A stretch of 64,000 nt of DNA from Bacteroidetes bacterium 43-16 (GTDB taxonomy: Bacteria; Bacteroidota; Bacteroidia; Chitinophagales; Chitinophagaceae): the NCBI GenBank assembly GCA_001897525.1, contig MKTB01000018.1, forward strand, positions 62,001 to 126,000, written 5' to 3'. The notes under the pieces are model-generated. The model did no database searches. It saw nothing but the letters and a program-made list of their open reading frames with translations, and was not told where the DNA came from. The position numbers and the translations under genes were made by a program. Positions 24,525 to 33,391 of this stretch are shown piece after piece; positions within the stretch are counted from its first letter, which is position 1, and every line of letters starts with the position of its first letter.

Positions 24525-27368
24525 ATGCCTTTAGACACTTCCATTAAATCTGTTTTAATTATCGGCTCCGGCCCTATTGTTATCGGTCAAGCATGTGAAT
24601 TTGACTACTCCGGCTCCCAGGCAGCAAGAAGCCTTAGAGAAGAAGGTATCAAAGTAACTTTGATCAACAGCAACCCGGCGACAATTATGACCGACCCTAT
24701 TGTTGCAGATAAAGTTTACCTGCTGCCCTTAACCGCTGAGAGCATCGAGCAAATTCTAAAAGAAAATGAAATTGATGCCATATTGCCTACGATGGGAGGA
24801 CAAACAGCGCTGAACCTTTGTAAAGAAGTAGAGGAATTAGGCATCTGGGAACAATACAACGTCCGGTTGATCGGTGTGGATATTAAAGCCATTGATAAAG
24901 CAGAAGACCGGGATCTCTTCAGGGAGTGGATGATCGAAATGAACATTCCCGTAGCTCCGGCAAGAGTGGCCAACTCGCTGCTGGAAGGTAAAGAATTTGC
25001 ACAGGAAATAGGCATCCCCTTAGTAATACGCCCTTCTTTTACGCTGGGTGGTACCGGGGGCGGTTTCGTAAAACATAAAGATGAGCTGGAAGCTGCCTTA
25101 AATGCAGGTCTGAATGCCTCTCCGATACATGAAGTACTGGTAGAACAAGCCGTACTGGGATGGAAAGAATTTGAACTGGAACTCTTACGTGACCAGGCAG
25201 ACAACGTGGTGATCATCTGTACCGTTGAGAACTTCGACCCTATGGGTATCCACACCGGGGACAGCATCACCGTTGCACCGGCTATGACCTTAAGTGATAC
25301 AGCCTACCAGTTGATGCGGAACACGGCTGTACGCATGATGCGTGACCTGGGTAATTTTGCAGGTGGCTGTAATGTGCAGTTTGCATTAAACCCCGAGACA
25401 GAAGAGATCATCGCTATTGAGATCAATCCACGCGTAAGCCGCTCCTCTGCATTAGCGTCAAAAGCAACCGGCTACCCGATTGCAAAAATTGCTGCGAAAT
25501 TAGCAGTAGGCTATACCCTGGACGAATTAAAGAATCAAATTACACAAACCACATCTGCATACTTCGAACCGGCACTGGACTACGTAATCGTCAAAATGCC
25601 GCGCTGGAACTTTGATAAATTCAAAGGCGCTGATGATACTTTAGGCCTGCAGATGAAATCTGTAGGAGAGGTAATGTCCATCGGGCGTACCTTCCCGGAA
25701 GCCTTACAGAAAGCTTGCCAGAGCCTGGAAAATAATGCTACCGGCCTGACCTCCATCAGCCGTAGCCGTATGCGCCCGGATGAGCTGATCGAATACCTGA
25801 AACGTCCGACCTGGGATCGTGTTTTCAGGATCAAAGAAGCCCTGGAAGTAGGTGTTTCTATCAAGACCTTAAGAGAAGCTACGCAGATCGACCGTTGGTT
25901 TTTATACCAGATCCAGGAAATCGTAGCACTGGAGCAAAAATTAGCTACTTATAAGCATTTAAATAAAATATCCAAGTCGCTTTTGTTTGAAGCGAAGAAA
26001 ATGGGCTTCAGCGATGACCAACTGGCGGAGATCTTAGGCAACTGTACCGCAGATGAGGTCTATGAATACCGCAAAGCATTAGGCATTACCCGTGTTTACA
26101 AAATGGTAGATACCTGTAGCGCTGAGTTTGAAGCTAAAACCCCTTACTTCTACAGCACTTTTGAAGAAAAGTCCATCAGCAGCGATACCTTCCAGAATGA
26201 ATCTGTGGTAACAGATAAAAAGAAAGTCATCGTCTTAGGTTCCGGTCCAAACCGTATCGGTCAGGGTATAGAATTTGATTACTGCTGTACGCATGGTCTT
26301 ATTGCGATCAAAGAATGTGGCTATGAAGCGATCATGATCAACTGTAACCCGGAAACCGTTTCTACCGATTTCGACATTGCAGATAAATTATACTTTGAAC
26401 CGGTATACTGGGAGCACCTCTGGGAGATCATCGAGCATGAAAAACCAGAAGGCGTTATCGTTCAGTTAGGCGGACAAACAGCCCTGAAGCTGGCTAAACG
26501 CCTGAGCGAAAAAGGCATCAAGATAATCGGCACCTCTTTTGACAATATGGACATTGCAGAAGACCGCGGCCGCTTCTCCGACCTATTAAAAGAATTAAAA
26601 ATACCTTATCCGAAATACGGAACAGCCTACACTACCGATGAGGCTATGGAAGTAGCTAACCAGGTAGGCTACCCTGTTCTGGTACGTCCTTCTTATGTAT
26701 TGGGCGGACAGGCCATGCGTATCGTCATTAACGATGAAGAGCTGGAACAAAGTGTGGTAAGCCTGCTGAAAATACTTCCGGGCAATACCATACTTATCGA
26801 CCACTTCTTAGACCGTTGCCAGGAAGCCGAGATCGATGCGATCTGTGATGGCGAAGAGGTACATATCATGGGCATCATGGAGCATATTGAACCTGCCGGT
26901 ATCCACTCCGGGGACAGCCACTCTGTACTGCCGGTATTCAACCTCGGAAAATTAGAGGTAGAAGAAATGGTAGATATCGCCAAAAAACTTGCATTAAAAC
27001 TGAATGTAAAAGGGCTGATCAATATCCAGTTTGCCATTAAAGACGGAAAGGTATATGTGATCGAGGCCAACCCAAGGGCAAGCCGTACCACTCCATTCAT
27101 CGCCAAAGCTTATGGTGTGCCATTCCTGAATATCGCAACCAAAGTCATGCTGGGTGCCAACAAGCTCAAGGATTTCACCATTGAGAAAAAACTGGAAGGC
27201 TATGCCATCAAAGAACCGGTCTTCAGCTTCAACAAATTCCCTAATGTAAATAAGGAATTAGGCCCTGAAATGAAAAGTACAGGAGAGGCCATACGCTTTA
27301 TCAAAAACTTAAAAGATCCTTACTTCCGTAATTTATATAAAGAAAGAAGTATGCACTTAAGCAAGTAA
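24525..27368 (+). CDS. carB: Carbamoyl-phosphate synthase large subunit, lacking the allosteric domain
   Basis: 947 residues. It makes carbamoyl phosphate for pyrimidines and arginine. Two homologous ATP-grasp halves are visible: SVLIIGSGPIVIGQACEFDYSGSQA at about 8 and KVIVLGSGPNRIGQGIEFDYCC at about 565; each is followed by NP.T / NPET and metal-binding EINPRVSRSSALASKATGYP and EANPRASRTTPFIAKA motifs. The protein stops after SMHLSK, so the roughly 120-residue C-terminal MGS-like domain that binds UMP/IMP/ornithine is missing; shorter CarB proteins of this kind also occur in other Bacteroidota. No carA is adjacent. Control by UMP at the protein level would be lost, which may relate to the leader hairpin. 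Confidence 0.97.
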   Translation: MPLDTSIKSVLIIGSGPIVIGQACEFDYSGSQAARSLREEGIKVTLINSNPATIMTDPIVADKVYLLPLTAESIEQILKENEIDAILPTMGGQTALNLCKEVEELGIWEQYNVRLIGVDIKAIDKAEDRDLFREWMIEMNIPVAPARVANSLLEGKEFAQEIGIPLVIRPSFTLGGTGGGFVKHKDELEAALNAGLNASPIHEVLVEQAVLGWKEFELELLRDQADNVVIICTVENFDPMGIHTGDSITVAPAMTLSDTAYQLMRNTAVRMMRDLGNFAGGCNVQFALNPETEEIIAIEINPRVSRSSALASKATGYPIAKIAAKLAVGYTLDELKNQITQTTSAYFEPALDYVIVKMPRWNFDKFKGADDTLGLQMKSVGEVMSIGRTFPEALQKACQSLENNATGLTSISRSRMRPDELIEYLKRPTWDRVFRIKEALEVGVSIKTLREATQIDRWFLYQIQEIVALEQKLATYKHLNKISKSLLFEAKKMGFSDDQLAEILGNCTADEVYEYRKALGITRVYKMVDTCSAEFEAKTPYFYSTFEEKSISSDTFQNESVVTDKKKVIVLGSGPNRIGQGIEFDYCCTHGLIAIKECGYEAIMINCNPETVSTDFDIADKLYFEPVYWEHLWEIIEHEKPEGVIVQLGGQTALKLAKRLSEKGIKIIGTSFDNMDIAEDRGRFSDLLKELKIPYPKYGTAYTTDEAMEVANQVGYPVLVRPSYVLGGQAMRIVINDEELEQSVVSLLKILPGNTILIDHFLDRCQEAEIDAICDGEEVHIMGIMEHIEPAGIHSGDSHSVLPVFNLGKLEVEEMVDIAKKLALKLNVKGLINIQFAIKDGKVYVIEANPRASRTTPFIAKAYGVPFLNIATKVMLGANKLKDFTIEKKLEGYAIKEPVFSFNKFPNVNKELGPEMKSTGEAIRFIKNLKDPYFRNLYKERSMHLSK

Positions 27369-27375
27369 AAAGAAT

Positions 27376-27423
27376 ACATATTAAAGGGCCGCCAGACAAC
27401 AGTCTGGTGGCCCTTTAATATGT
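27376..27423 (+). terminator. Long hairpin terminator of carB
   Basis: 22-base arms (27376-27397 and 27402-27423; core AAAGGGCCGCCAGAC / GTCTGGTGGCCCTTT) with one wobble pair and loop AACA, 8 bases after the carB stop. Confidence 0.88.
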
Positions 27424-27501
27424 ACCGATATCACGAAATATAGCATCAAAGCCGACTCGTTAAAAATCACTATCTTAGATTTCTTTTAAAAATCAAGCAG
27501 A

Positions 27502-27978
27502 ATGAATGTTTATTTTTCCCGCCAATTATCAAAGTCAATGATCAGTTTTTTGATCATTTCTATACTCAGCGTTTCCGCTACATGGGCACAGGCAGAAGCC
27601 AAGCAGGACCATAGCCCGAAAGCCGTTTCAGACACGGGTATTTACCGGGCAGTGAACACCAAGGCTGAATTTCCCTCAGACTGGCAAAAATACCTGAAGG
27701 AATCCCTTAAATTCCCGAAACAATTTAGAGAAGATAGTGTCGCTATAAGAGTTATTATAGAATTTATTATTGAAAAAGATGGTAGCCTGAGCAGACCCAG
27801 GGCATTAAGAAGTGAGGGACATATCAATGGTGTGCAGGTAGCTGCAGAACAATTAAAACCCTTTGCAGAGGAAGCTATAAGGGTAATATTAATGGCCCCG
27901 AAATGGCAACCGGCACTCAATAATGGCATTACAGTCCGTTCTTACTTTACGCTTCCCATAAAGTTCCGGACCGATTAG
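27502..27978 (+). CDS. Secreted TonB C-terminal-like protein
   Basis: 158 residues. An N-terminal signal/anchor (SMISFLIISILSVSATWAQ) precedes a single TonB_C-like domain (about 60-155): VIIEFIIEKDGSLSRPRALRSEG...EEAIRVILMAPKWQPALNNGITVRSYFTLPIKF. Real TonB proteins have a membrane anchor and a long Pro-rich linker; this one lacks both, so it is probably a periplasmic or exported partner protein rather than an energy transducer. A paralogue lies at 29281-29775. Confidence 0.8.
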   Translation: MNVYFSRQLSKSMISFLIISILSVSATWAQAEAKQDHSPKAVSDTGIYRAVNTKAEFPSDWQKYLKESLKFPKQFREDSVAIRVIIEFIIEKDGSLSRPRALRSEGHINGVQVAAEQLKPFAEEAIRVILMAPKWQPALNNGITVRSYFTLPIKFRTD

Positions 27979-27994
27979 CAAAAAGCACGTAAAC

Positions 27995-28026
27995 AAAAAA
28001 CGCAGCATTAATGCTGCGTTTTTTGT
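27995..28026. terminator. Bidirectional terminator
   Basis: Palindromic hairpin with core ACGCAGCATTAATGCTGCGT flanked by an A-run and a T-run, between the convergent genes ending at 27978 and 28052. Confidence 0.88.
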
Positions 28027-28051
28027 TTGTCTCTATATTACCAGGCTATAT

Positions 28052-29086
28052 TTATTCTTTTACCAATTTAAATACACCTGTTTTTGTTTTGCTCTGGATC
28101 TTACCAATGTATTGTCCGGCTGATAAATGAGCCAGCTCTAGTGTACTGTACTGTGCATTTACAGGCTTTGTGTACACCACTTTACCGGTAATGTCATAGA
28201 TGGAAATTACTGCATCCTGCAACTGCTCTTTTAATTGTACATTAAAACGACCATCTTTACTCGGGTTCGGGTAAATGGATGCCAGGTTAAAATCAACCTT
28301 ACCAATATTTACACCACCGGCTTTAGGTACAAAACGAATGATAGAACCTTCTGCCGGATAAGCACCATAAATCAAATAATCAACATAGGCCTCAAAATCA
28401 TCTTCTATATCGGCAATCCAGAAAGCAGTATCCGTAACCTGTGCTCCGGCAGCTTTCACTGAATGAAAAAAGGCCGAGTCAGAAGAAGTGGCCAGAGAAT
28501 CGCCCTTATTACCTGTCAGGCCAAGGAGGATAACGTCTTTACCTTGTACTATATCTGCAACATTCTGAGCAAAGATAGCATCAGGCACGTTCTTGTAACC
28601 CGCCCTGTACTCAATGGCATTATCAGATTCATGCAACCAGATCTGGTAGTTCAGGGTATCATTGCCCGTTCCATCATTAGCTCTGCCCATATTCCTGTAT
28701 TCCACTTTAAAAATGCGGTTACCTGCTGTTCCTGTAAGTTCATACAGCACCTTGGCACGGCCCTGGCTGGCATAATTCATTACAATACCCATGATATGCC
28801 CCACCTCATCAATTTGCGCACCGTTCATCGTCAAAGCACCCAGAGATTCAATAGAAATGGTATTAATCGGCGTACGCTGGTATTCAAAATCCATAGCCAA
28901 GTTGATGGGCGCACTGATGGTATCTTCCCAGTTAGCGTCAAAAGGGATCTCTGTAGCGGTAGCTCCCAAAGGCTGATAAGTATTTCCAGTACTAAAGGTT
29001 ACATCATAACGGCGCTCCGGCATTTGCGCATACATCGTTCCGGCAAGTCCAAGCAAGCCGGCAAATAGTAAAATTGTTTTTTTCAT
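28052..29086 (-). CDS. Secreted protein with T9SS type A sorting tail
   Basis: 344 residues. Signal peptide MKKTILLFAGLLGLAGTMYAQ. The body (about 25-250) is a beta-rich domain (RRYDVTFSTGNTYQPLG, KVEYRNMGRANDGTGNDTLNYQIWLHESDNAIEYRAG), of a kind often found on Bacteroidota surface proteins. The C-terminal 80 residues form a Por-type tail (LASIYPNPSKDGRFNVQL...ISIYDITGKVVYTK...LSAGQYIGKI) for type IX export. Partner or ligand unknown. Confidence 0.88.
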   Translation of the reverse strand: MKKTILLFAGLLGLAGTMYAQMPERRYDVTFSTGNTYQPLGATATEIPFDANWEDTISAPINLAMDFEYQRTPINTISIESLGALTMNGAQIDEVGHIMGIVMNYASQGRAKVLYELTGTAGNRIFKVEYRNMGRANDGTGNDTLNYQIWLHESDNAIEYRAGYKNVPDAIFAQNVADIVQGKDVILLGLTGNKGDSLATSSDSAFFHSVKAAGAQVTDTAFWIADIEDDFEAYVDYLIYGAYPAEGSIIRFVPKAGGVNIGKVDFNLASIYPNPSKDGRFNVQLKEQLQDAVISIYDITGKVVYTKPVNAQYSTLELAHLSAGQYIGKIQSKTKTGVFKLVKE

Positions 29087-29280
29087 GATTCAAATATTTA
29101 TGTTACAATAGCTTAGACGGAAAAACCAACTGGAAAGTTAAAAAAAGCACGAATTTTTATTTAAAACATACTTCAAAAAGATAATTTTTGACCTATAATA
29201 TAATTTTCCACAACAATGATTTAAAAATTACCGTTTCAATATTTAGCATTAATTTTAAAACCTTACTATACGTCAACAGC

Positions 29281-29775
29281 ATGAAAAACATTTTTACTAG
29301 CCTATTATTATTTACTACAGTTTCCTTTCCTTGTATTGCTCAAAAGACAAAAGTTGCTCCTCCTAAACAAGAGCCGATACTTGTAAATGCAGCTCCTAAA
29401 AGTGAGCACACAATAACTGAAGATACCGCAGCAGTAAGATTTGCAGACAAACAGGCAGTAAGCGGATTCAACATCACTCAATATGTGGCCAGCAATTTCC
29501 AATACCCGCCTGAGGTATTAGATGATTCAAATTTCATTTCGGTAAGGATCATGGTCGAATTCATTGTAGAAAAGGATGCCAGCATCTCATCGGTCAACAT
29601 AAAAAAAGTGACCAATAATGCCAGGACCACCCTGCTACCCAATACAGAAAGATTGCTGAAATATGAAGTACTGCGGGTCGTGCGTCGTATGCCAGCCTGG
29701 CAAAGCCCTGCTTACCAAAATGGACAAGCTGTAAGAAGTTATTTTAATCTACCCCTTTTATTAAAATTAGACTAA
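29281..29775 (+). CDS. Secreted TonB C-terminal-like protein
   Basis: 164 residues from ATG 29281, which gives a clean signal peptide (MKNIFTSLLLFTTVSFPCIAQ); an upstream ATG at 29188 would bury it. TonB_C-like domain: RIMVEFIVEKDASISSVNIKKV...VLRVVRRMPAWQSPAYQNGQAVRSYFNLPLLL. Paralogue of the 27502-27978 product, both beside the T9SS gene on the other strand. No transmembrane anchor or Pro-rich linker. Confidence 0.8.
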   Translation: MKNIFTSLLLFTTVSFPCIAQKTKVAPPKQEPILVNAAPKSEHTITEDTAAVRFADKQAVSGFNITQYVASNFQYPPEVLDDSNFISVRIMVEFIVEKDASISSVNIKKVTNNARTTLLPNTERLLKYEVLRVVRRMPAWQSPAYQNGQAVRSYFNLPLLLKLD

Positions 29776-29785
29776 ACAAACTAAT

Positions 29786-29810
29786 AAAAATAGATAATTA
29801 ATCTATTTTT
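29786..29810 (+). terminator. Terminator of the TonB-like gene
   Basis: AAAAATAGAT (29786-29795) pairs with ATCTATTTTT (29801-29810), loop AATTA. AT-only stem apart from one G-C pair, so moderate strength. Confidence 0.6.
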
Positions 29811-29877
29811 AAACCAAACAACAGGATTATTATTATTTTGAATTAATTTCGCATCATTATTTTTTAAAACCATTAAA

Positions 29878-31077
29878 ATGATCGACAGCGAATTACTTAT
29901 GATGGCCAAAGAATTTGGCACTCCCCTGTATGTGTACAACACAGAAAGCATCCAGACTCAGTTTCAAAAGCTCAAGCAGGGACTCAAGAAGAACACCCGT
30001 TTTTTTTATGCCTGTAAGGCGCTGTCCAATATTAATATTTTAAAATATATCAATAAGCTCGGAGCAGGCCTGGATTGTGTCAGCATCAACGAAGTGCACC
30101 TGGGTATTAAAGCCGGTTTCGAGCCCCAAAATATTTTATTCACGCCTAACTGTATCGACCTGGCCGAAATTGAAGCAGCCATGGCCTTTGGTGTGCATAT
30201 CAATATAGACAACATATCCATACTTGAGCAATTCGGCAACAAATATGCCGGCAGCTACCCTATTTTTATCCGGATCAACCCGCACATTTTTGCCGGAGGA
30301 AATTATAAAATCTCTACCGGGCATATCGACAGTAAATTCGGCATCTCCATACACCAGATGAGGCATATCGAACGCATCATTAAGTCTACCGGTATCCGCG
30401 TAGAAGGTCTGCACATGCATACCGGCAGTGAGATCAAAGATGTTGAAGTATTTGTACAGGGACTGGAGATCATGTTTGAGCTGGCCAGCCAGTTTCCCGA
30501 TCTCAAATACCTGGATATGGGCTCCGGTTTTAAAGTACCTTATTCTGACGAGGAGATTGCTACCGATGTGGCCTTACTGGGCAAAAAAGTGTCCAAAGCC
30601 ATTGAGACCTTCGAAAAAGAACAAAATAAAAGCTTTGAACTCTGGTTTGAACCCGGCAAATACCTGGTTTCTGAAAGTGGCAGCTTCCTGGTGAAAGCCA
30701 ATGTGATCAAACAAACGACTGCTACGGTCTTTGTGGGGGTCAATTCAGGCTTCAATCACCTCATCCGCCCTATGTTTTATGATGCCTATCATAAAATAGA
30801 GAACCTGAGCAACCCTAAAGGCAACCAGAGAATCTACACCGTTGTAGGCAATATCTGCGAAACCGATACTTTTGCCTGGGACCGCAAGATCAACGAAGTA
30901 AGGGAAAACGACATCCTGGTCTTCAGAAATGCCGGTGCCTACGGCTTTGAGATGAGCTCTAATTTCAATAGCCGCCTAAAGCCTGCAGAGGTGATGTGGC
31001 ATGAAGGAAAGCCGCACCTGATCCGCAAAAGAGATGTATTCGAAGATTTATTGAGAAATCAGGTGGAAGTTTTATAA
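29878..31077 (+). CDS. lysA: Diaminopimelate decarboxylase
   Basis: 399 residues. It decarboxylates meso-diaminopimelate to L-lysine, the last step of lysine synthesis, with PLP. The fold-III barrel carries the PLP lysine in FFYACKALSNINILKYI (about residue 47). HIDSKFGI, GLHMHTGSEI and LDMGSGFKVPY (phosphate-binding glycine loop) follow. The C-terminal VVGNICETDTF holds the active-site Cys, and NAGAYGFEMSSNFNSRLKPAEV closes the active site. Monocistronic, with a strong terminator. Confidence 0.95.
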   Translation: MIDSELLMMAKEFGTPLYVYNTESIQTQFQKLKQGLKKNTRFFYACKALSNINILKYINKLGAGLDCVSINEVHLGIKAGFEPQNILFTPNCIDLAEIEAAMAFGVHINIDNISILEQFGNKYAGSYPIFIRINPHIFAGGNYKISTGHIDSKFGISIHQMRHIERIIKSTGIRVEGLHMHTGSEIKDVEVFVQGLEIMFELASQFPDLKYLDMGSGFKVPYSDEEIATDVALLGKKVSKAIETFEKEQNKSFELWFEPGKYLVSESGSFLVKANVIKQTTATVFVGVNSGFNHLIRPMFYDAYHKIENLSNPKGNQRIYTVVGNICETDTFAWDRKINEVRENDILVFRNAGAYGFEMSSNFNSRLKPAEVMWHEGKPHLIRKRDVFEDLLRNQVEVL

Positions 31078-31090
31078 TGTGTTAAATAGA

Positions 31091-31122
31091 AAAAATGTCA
31101 AAATTATTTTTGACATTTTTTT
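31091..31122 (+). terminator. Terminator of lysA
   Basis: AAAAATGTCAAAA (31091-31103) pairs with TTTTGACATTTTT (31108-31120), followed by further T, 13 bases after the lysA stop. Confidence 0.85.
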
Positions 31123-31320
31123 GTTGTTAAACATATTTAGCAATAATCTTATTGTCAAATACACTTAACAACAAAACTATTGCCAAATGAATTCATCCGG
31201 GGAAAGCCCTGAAATAAAATGTAGCAGAAGTAGCCAATATAAGGCTATCGCAAGGATTAGATTCGTAACAACAGGATAATCCAGACTTATGCCCATAATC
31301 AAAAAGAAGTTTTGTAATTT

Positions 31321-31350
31321 TAAAGCCTGACTAATCAAAGTCAGGCTTTA
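31321..31350 (+). terminator. Hairpin just before the 111-residue protein gene
   Basis: TAAAGCCTGAC (31321-31331) pairs with GTCAGGCTTTA (31340-31350), 14 bases before the next ATG. TAATTTTA at 31315-31322 resembles a -7 element with the last base changed. It may be a leader hairpin rather than a terminator; the 240 bases between lysA and it hold no recognisable gene. Confidence 0.5.
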
Positions 31351-31364
31351 ATTAATAAACCAAT

Positions 31365-31700
31365 ATGAATCTTCAAAAAAAATACCCGCTACCTGAATTT
31401 GTTTTACTCGATGGCGACAATCACATCGGAGAACAATTATTAGAGCGTACAGTCCTTCTACATATTCCCAGCCAGTCCATATTTGAGGTGGTAGGTGCAG
31501 ACCCGGAAAATATGCAGGAGTTCAAAGACACCAACCACTTTCCTTTCGTATTTACCAACATAGATGGCGAAGACGAACACAATGTATTACTCCTTCATGC
31601 AAGCAATGCAAACGATAAGCTGGCAGATATTTATGTATCAGCAGCAAACTGGTACGGCAATTACGCCAACTGGATCGACGGAGAAATAGACAACCTCTAA
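31365..31700 (+). CDS. Hypothetical protein
   Basis: 111 residues, acidic, no signal or membrane segment; pattern of alternating beta strands (EFVLLDGDNHIGEQLLERTVLLHIPSQSIFEVVG, HNVLLLHASNANDKLADIYVSAANWYGNYANWID). Family not recognised. Ends 30 bases before the ParA-like gene and is probably co-transcribed with it. Confidence 0.65.
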   Translation: MNLQKKYPLPEFVLLDGDNHIGEQLLERTVLLHIPSQSIFEVVGADPENMQEFKDTNHFPFVFTNIDGEDEHNVLLLHASNANDKLADIYVSAANWYGNYANWIDGEIDNL

Positions 31701-31730
31701 GTACTTTAACTTCGCCAAACTGATTTTGCT

Positions 31731-32471
31731 ATGACGACAATTGCTTTATACAACTTGAAAGGTGGCGTAGGCAAGACTGCCGGCTGTGTGAACCTGGCTT
31801 ATCTTGCCGCACAAGAACAATACCGTTGCCTGGTATGGGACGTAGACCCCCAGGGAGCAGCGGGCTTTTATTTCAATGCCACTGCCGAATCGGATAAATT
31901 GAGTAAAAAGCTCATTGGCGGTCAGCTGGACATCGAAGAGCTGATCCTGAGTACAGGTTATGATAACCTGGACGTGATCCCTGCCGATTTTTCAAGTCGC
32001 AAACTCGACCTCTTTATAGAAGAGCAAAAGAATAGCAAAAAAGTATTGAAGCAAATCCTGAAACCATTAAAACAGGAATACGATCTTATCTTTATTGATT
32101 GCCCCCCGGGATTTTCTGCCCTGGCAGAAAGTATCTTTAATGCAGCAGACATTGTGCTCCTGCCCACTATCCCGACCACCCTGTCTTTACGCACCTTTGA
32201 TGCGGTCAAGCATTTCTTTGAAGAAAAACAAATAGACGGGTCAAAACTGATGTGCTATTTCTCGATGGTGGACAGCAGGAAAGTGTTGCATAATGAGGTC
32301 ATAGAAAGATTCTCGGAACAAAGAAAATTCTTCCAGTCTTCCATACCCTACCTCTCTGATGTAGAAAAAATGGGATTGCACCAGGCACCGCTGCCTTATT
32401 TTGCACCCAATTCAAGAGGTACTAAAGCTTATGAAGCACTTTGGGAAGAGATCAAAGAAGGTATTTTTTAG
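31731..32471 (+). CDS. ParA-family ATPase
   Basis: 246 residues. Deviant Walker A KGGVGKTAG (residues 10-18, signature Lys at 10 and 15), switch motif DVDPQGAAGFYF and DLIFIDCPPGF. These place it in the ParA/MinD/Soj group that positions cargo such as chromosomes, plasmids or large complexes by ATP-driven patterning. No ParB or parS-like site is beside it, so it is probably not the chromosomal Soj; the cargo could involve the small protein encoded just before it. C-terminal half (STMVDSRKVLHNEVIERF-like region) is typical. Confidence 0.9.
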   Translation: MTTIALYNLKGGVGKTAGCVNLAYLAAQEQYRCLVWDVDPQGAAGFYFNATAESDKLSKKLIGGQLDIEELILSTGYDNLDVIPADFSSRKLDLFIEEQKNSKKVLKQILKPLKQEYDLIFIDCPPGFSALAESIFNAADIVLLPTIPTTLSLRTFDAVKHFFEEKQIDGSKLMCYFSMVDSRKVLHNEVIERFSEQRKFFQSSIPYLSDVEKMGLHQAPLPYFAPNSRGTKAYEALWEEIKEGIF

Positions 32472-32517
32472 TAGAAAAAAATTAAAATAACATTAATCAC
32501 AAATTTCTCAAATAATC

Positions 32518-33297
32518 ATGTATCAAACCATTTTGACTGAATTATCGGATAACATTTTAACCATTACCATTAATCGTCCTGATAAAATGAATGCTTTAAA
32601 CAAAGATGTCATTGCAGAATTAGGCAAGGCTTTGGATGAAGTATACAACAATGAAGCAATCAAAGCTGCGATCATCACCGGAGCAGGTGCAAAAGCATTT
32701 GTAGCCGGGGCTGATATTTCTGAATTTACAGATTTAGATGGCAAAGGCGGAGCAGCATTGGCACAGGTGGGCCAGGATGGTGTATTCAACAAAATTGAAA
32801 ACTGTCCTAAACCGATCGTTGCTGCAGTAAATGGCTTCTCCCTGGGTGGCGGATGCGAACTGGCTATGGCTTGTCATTTCCGTACAGCCAGCGAAAATGC
32901 AAAATTTGGTCAGCCGGAAGTAAACCTGGGCCTGATCCCGGGCTATGGTGGTACACAACGCCTGGTACAATTAATCGGCAAAGGCAAAGCCATGGAACTG
33001 TTGATGACAGCAGATATGATCAAAGCTGATGAGGCCAAAACTTTAGGCCTGGTGAACCATATTTTTGCTGCTGAAGAATTAGTAGAAAAAACAAAAGACA
33101 TCCTTAAAAAGATCAATACCAAAGCTCCTTTGGCCATCAGCAAAATCATCAGCCTGGTTAATGAAGCCGCTACCGTAAGCCCTACAGGACTCAGCAACGA
33201 GATCATCGCTTTCGGTGCCTCTTTTGACACCGCAGATAAGCGTGAAGGCACAAGTGCTTTCCTGGAAAAAAGAGCTGCCGTATTCACCGGTAAATAA
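32518..33297 (+). CDS. Enoyl-CoA hydratase/isomerase family protein
   Basis: 259 residues, normal for a crotonase. Oxyanion-hole loop GAGAKAFVAGADISEF, and the substrate loop NGFSLGGGCELAMACHFRTASENAKFGQPEVNLGLIPGYGGTQRL containing both typical glutamates (in the GGCE and QPEV positions), as in true hydratases. C-terminal FLEKRAAVFTGK is typical. It probably hydrates short-chain enoyl-CoA in fatty acid or butanoate metabolism. Monocistronic, followed by a terminator. Confidence 0.94.
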   Translation: MYQTILTELSDNILTITINRPDKMNALNKDVIAELGKALDEVYNNEAIKAAIITGAGAKAFVAGADISEFTDLDGKGGAALAQVGQDGVFNKIENCPKPIVAAVNGFSLGGGCELAMACHFRTASENAKFGQPEVNLGLIPGYGGTQRLVQLIGKGKAMELLMTADMIKADEAKTLGLVNHIFAAEELVEKTKDILKKINTKAPLAISKIISLVNEAATVSPTGLSNEIIAFGASFDTADKREGTSAFLEKRAAVFTGK

Positions 33298-33319
33298 AAG
33301 CTTATTACATAACCTATAG

Positions 33320-33368
33320 AGCTGCTATCAAAGCTTATACTTTAAGTGGATATAGCAGCTTATTTTTT
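33320..33368 (+). terminator. Terminator of the crotonase gene
   Basis: AGCTGCTAT (33320-33328) pairs with ATAGCAGCT (33352-33360), then TATTTTTT. Confidence 0.65.
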
Positions 33369-33391
33369 CACAAAACAAAAAACAAAAAAGC

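Noticed and set aside
24525-27368. carB as a truncated pseudogene
   Set aside because: Both ATP-grasp halves are intact and the frame ends cleanly before a strong terminator. Shorter CarB proteins are usual in this phylum.
28463-29068. 201-codon open frame on the plus strand
   Set aside because: It lies opposite the T9SS-tailed gene, which has a signal peptide and sorting domain. The antisense product has no recognisable pattern.
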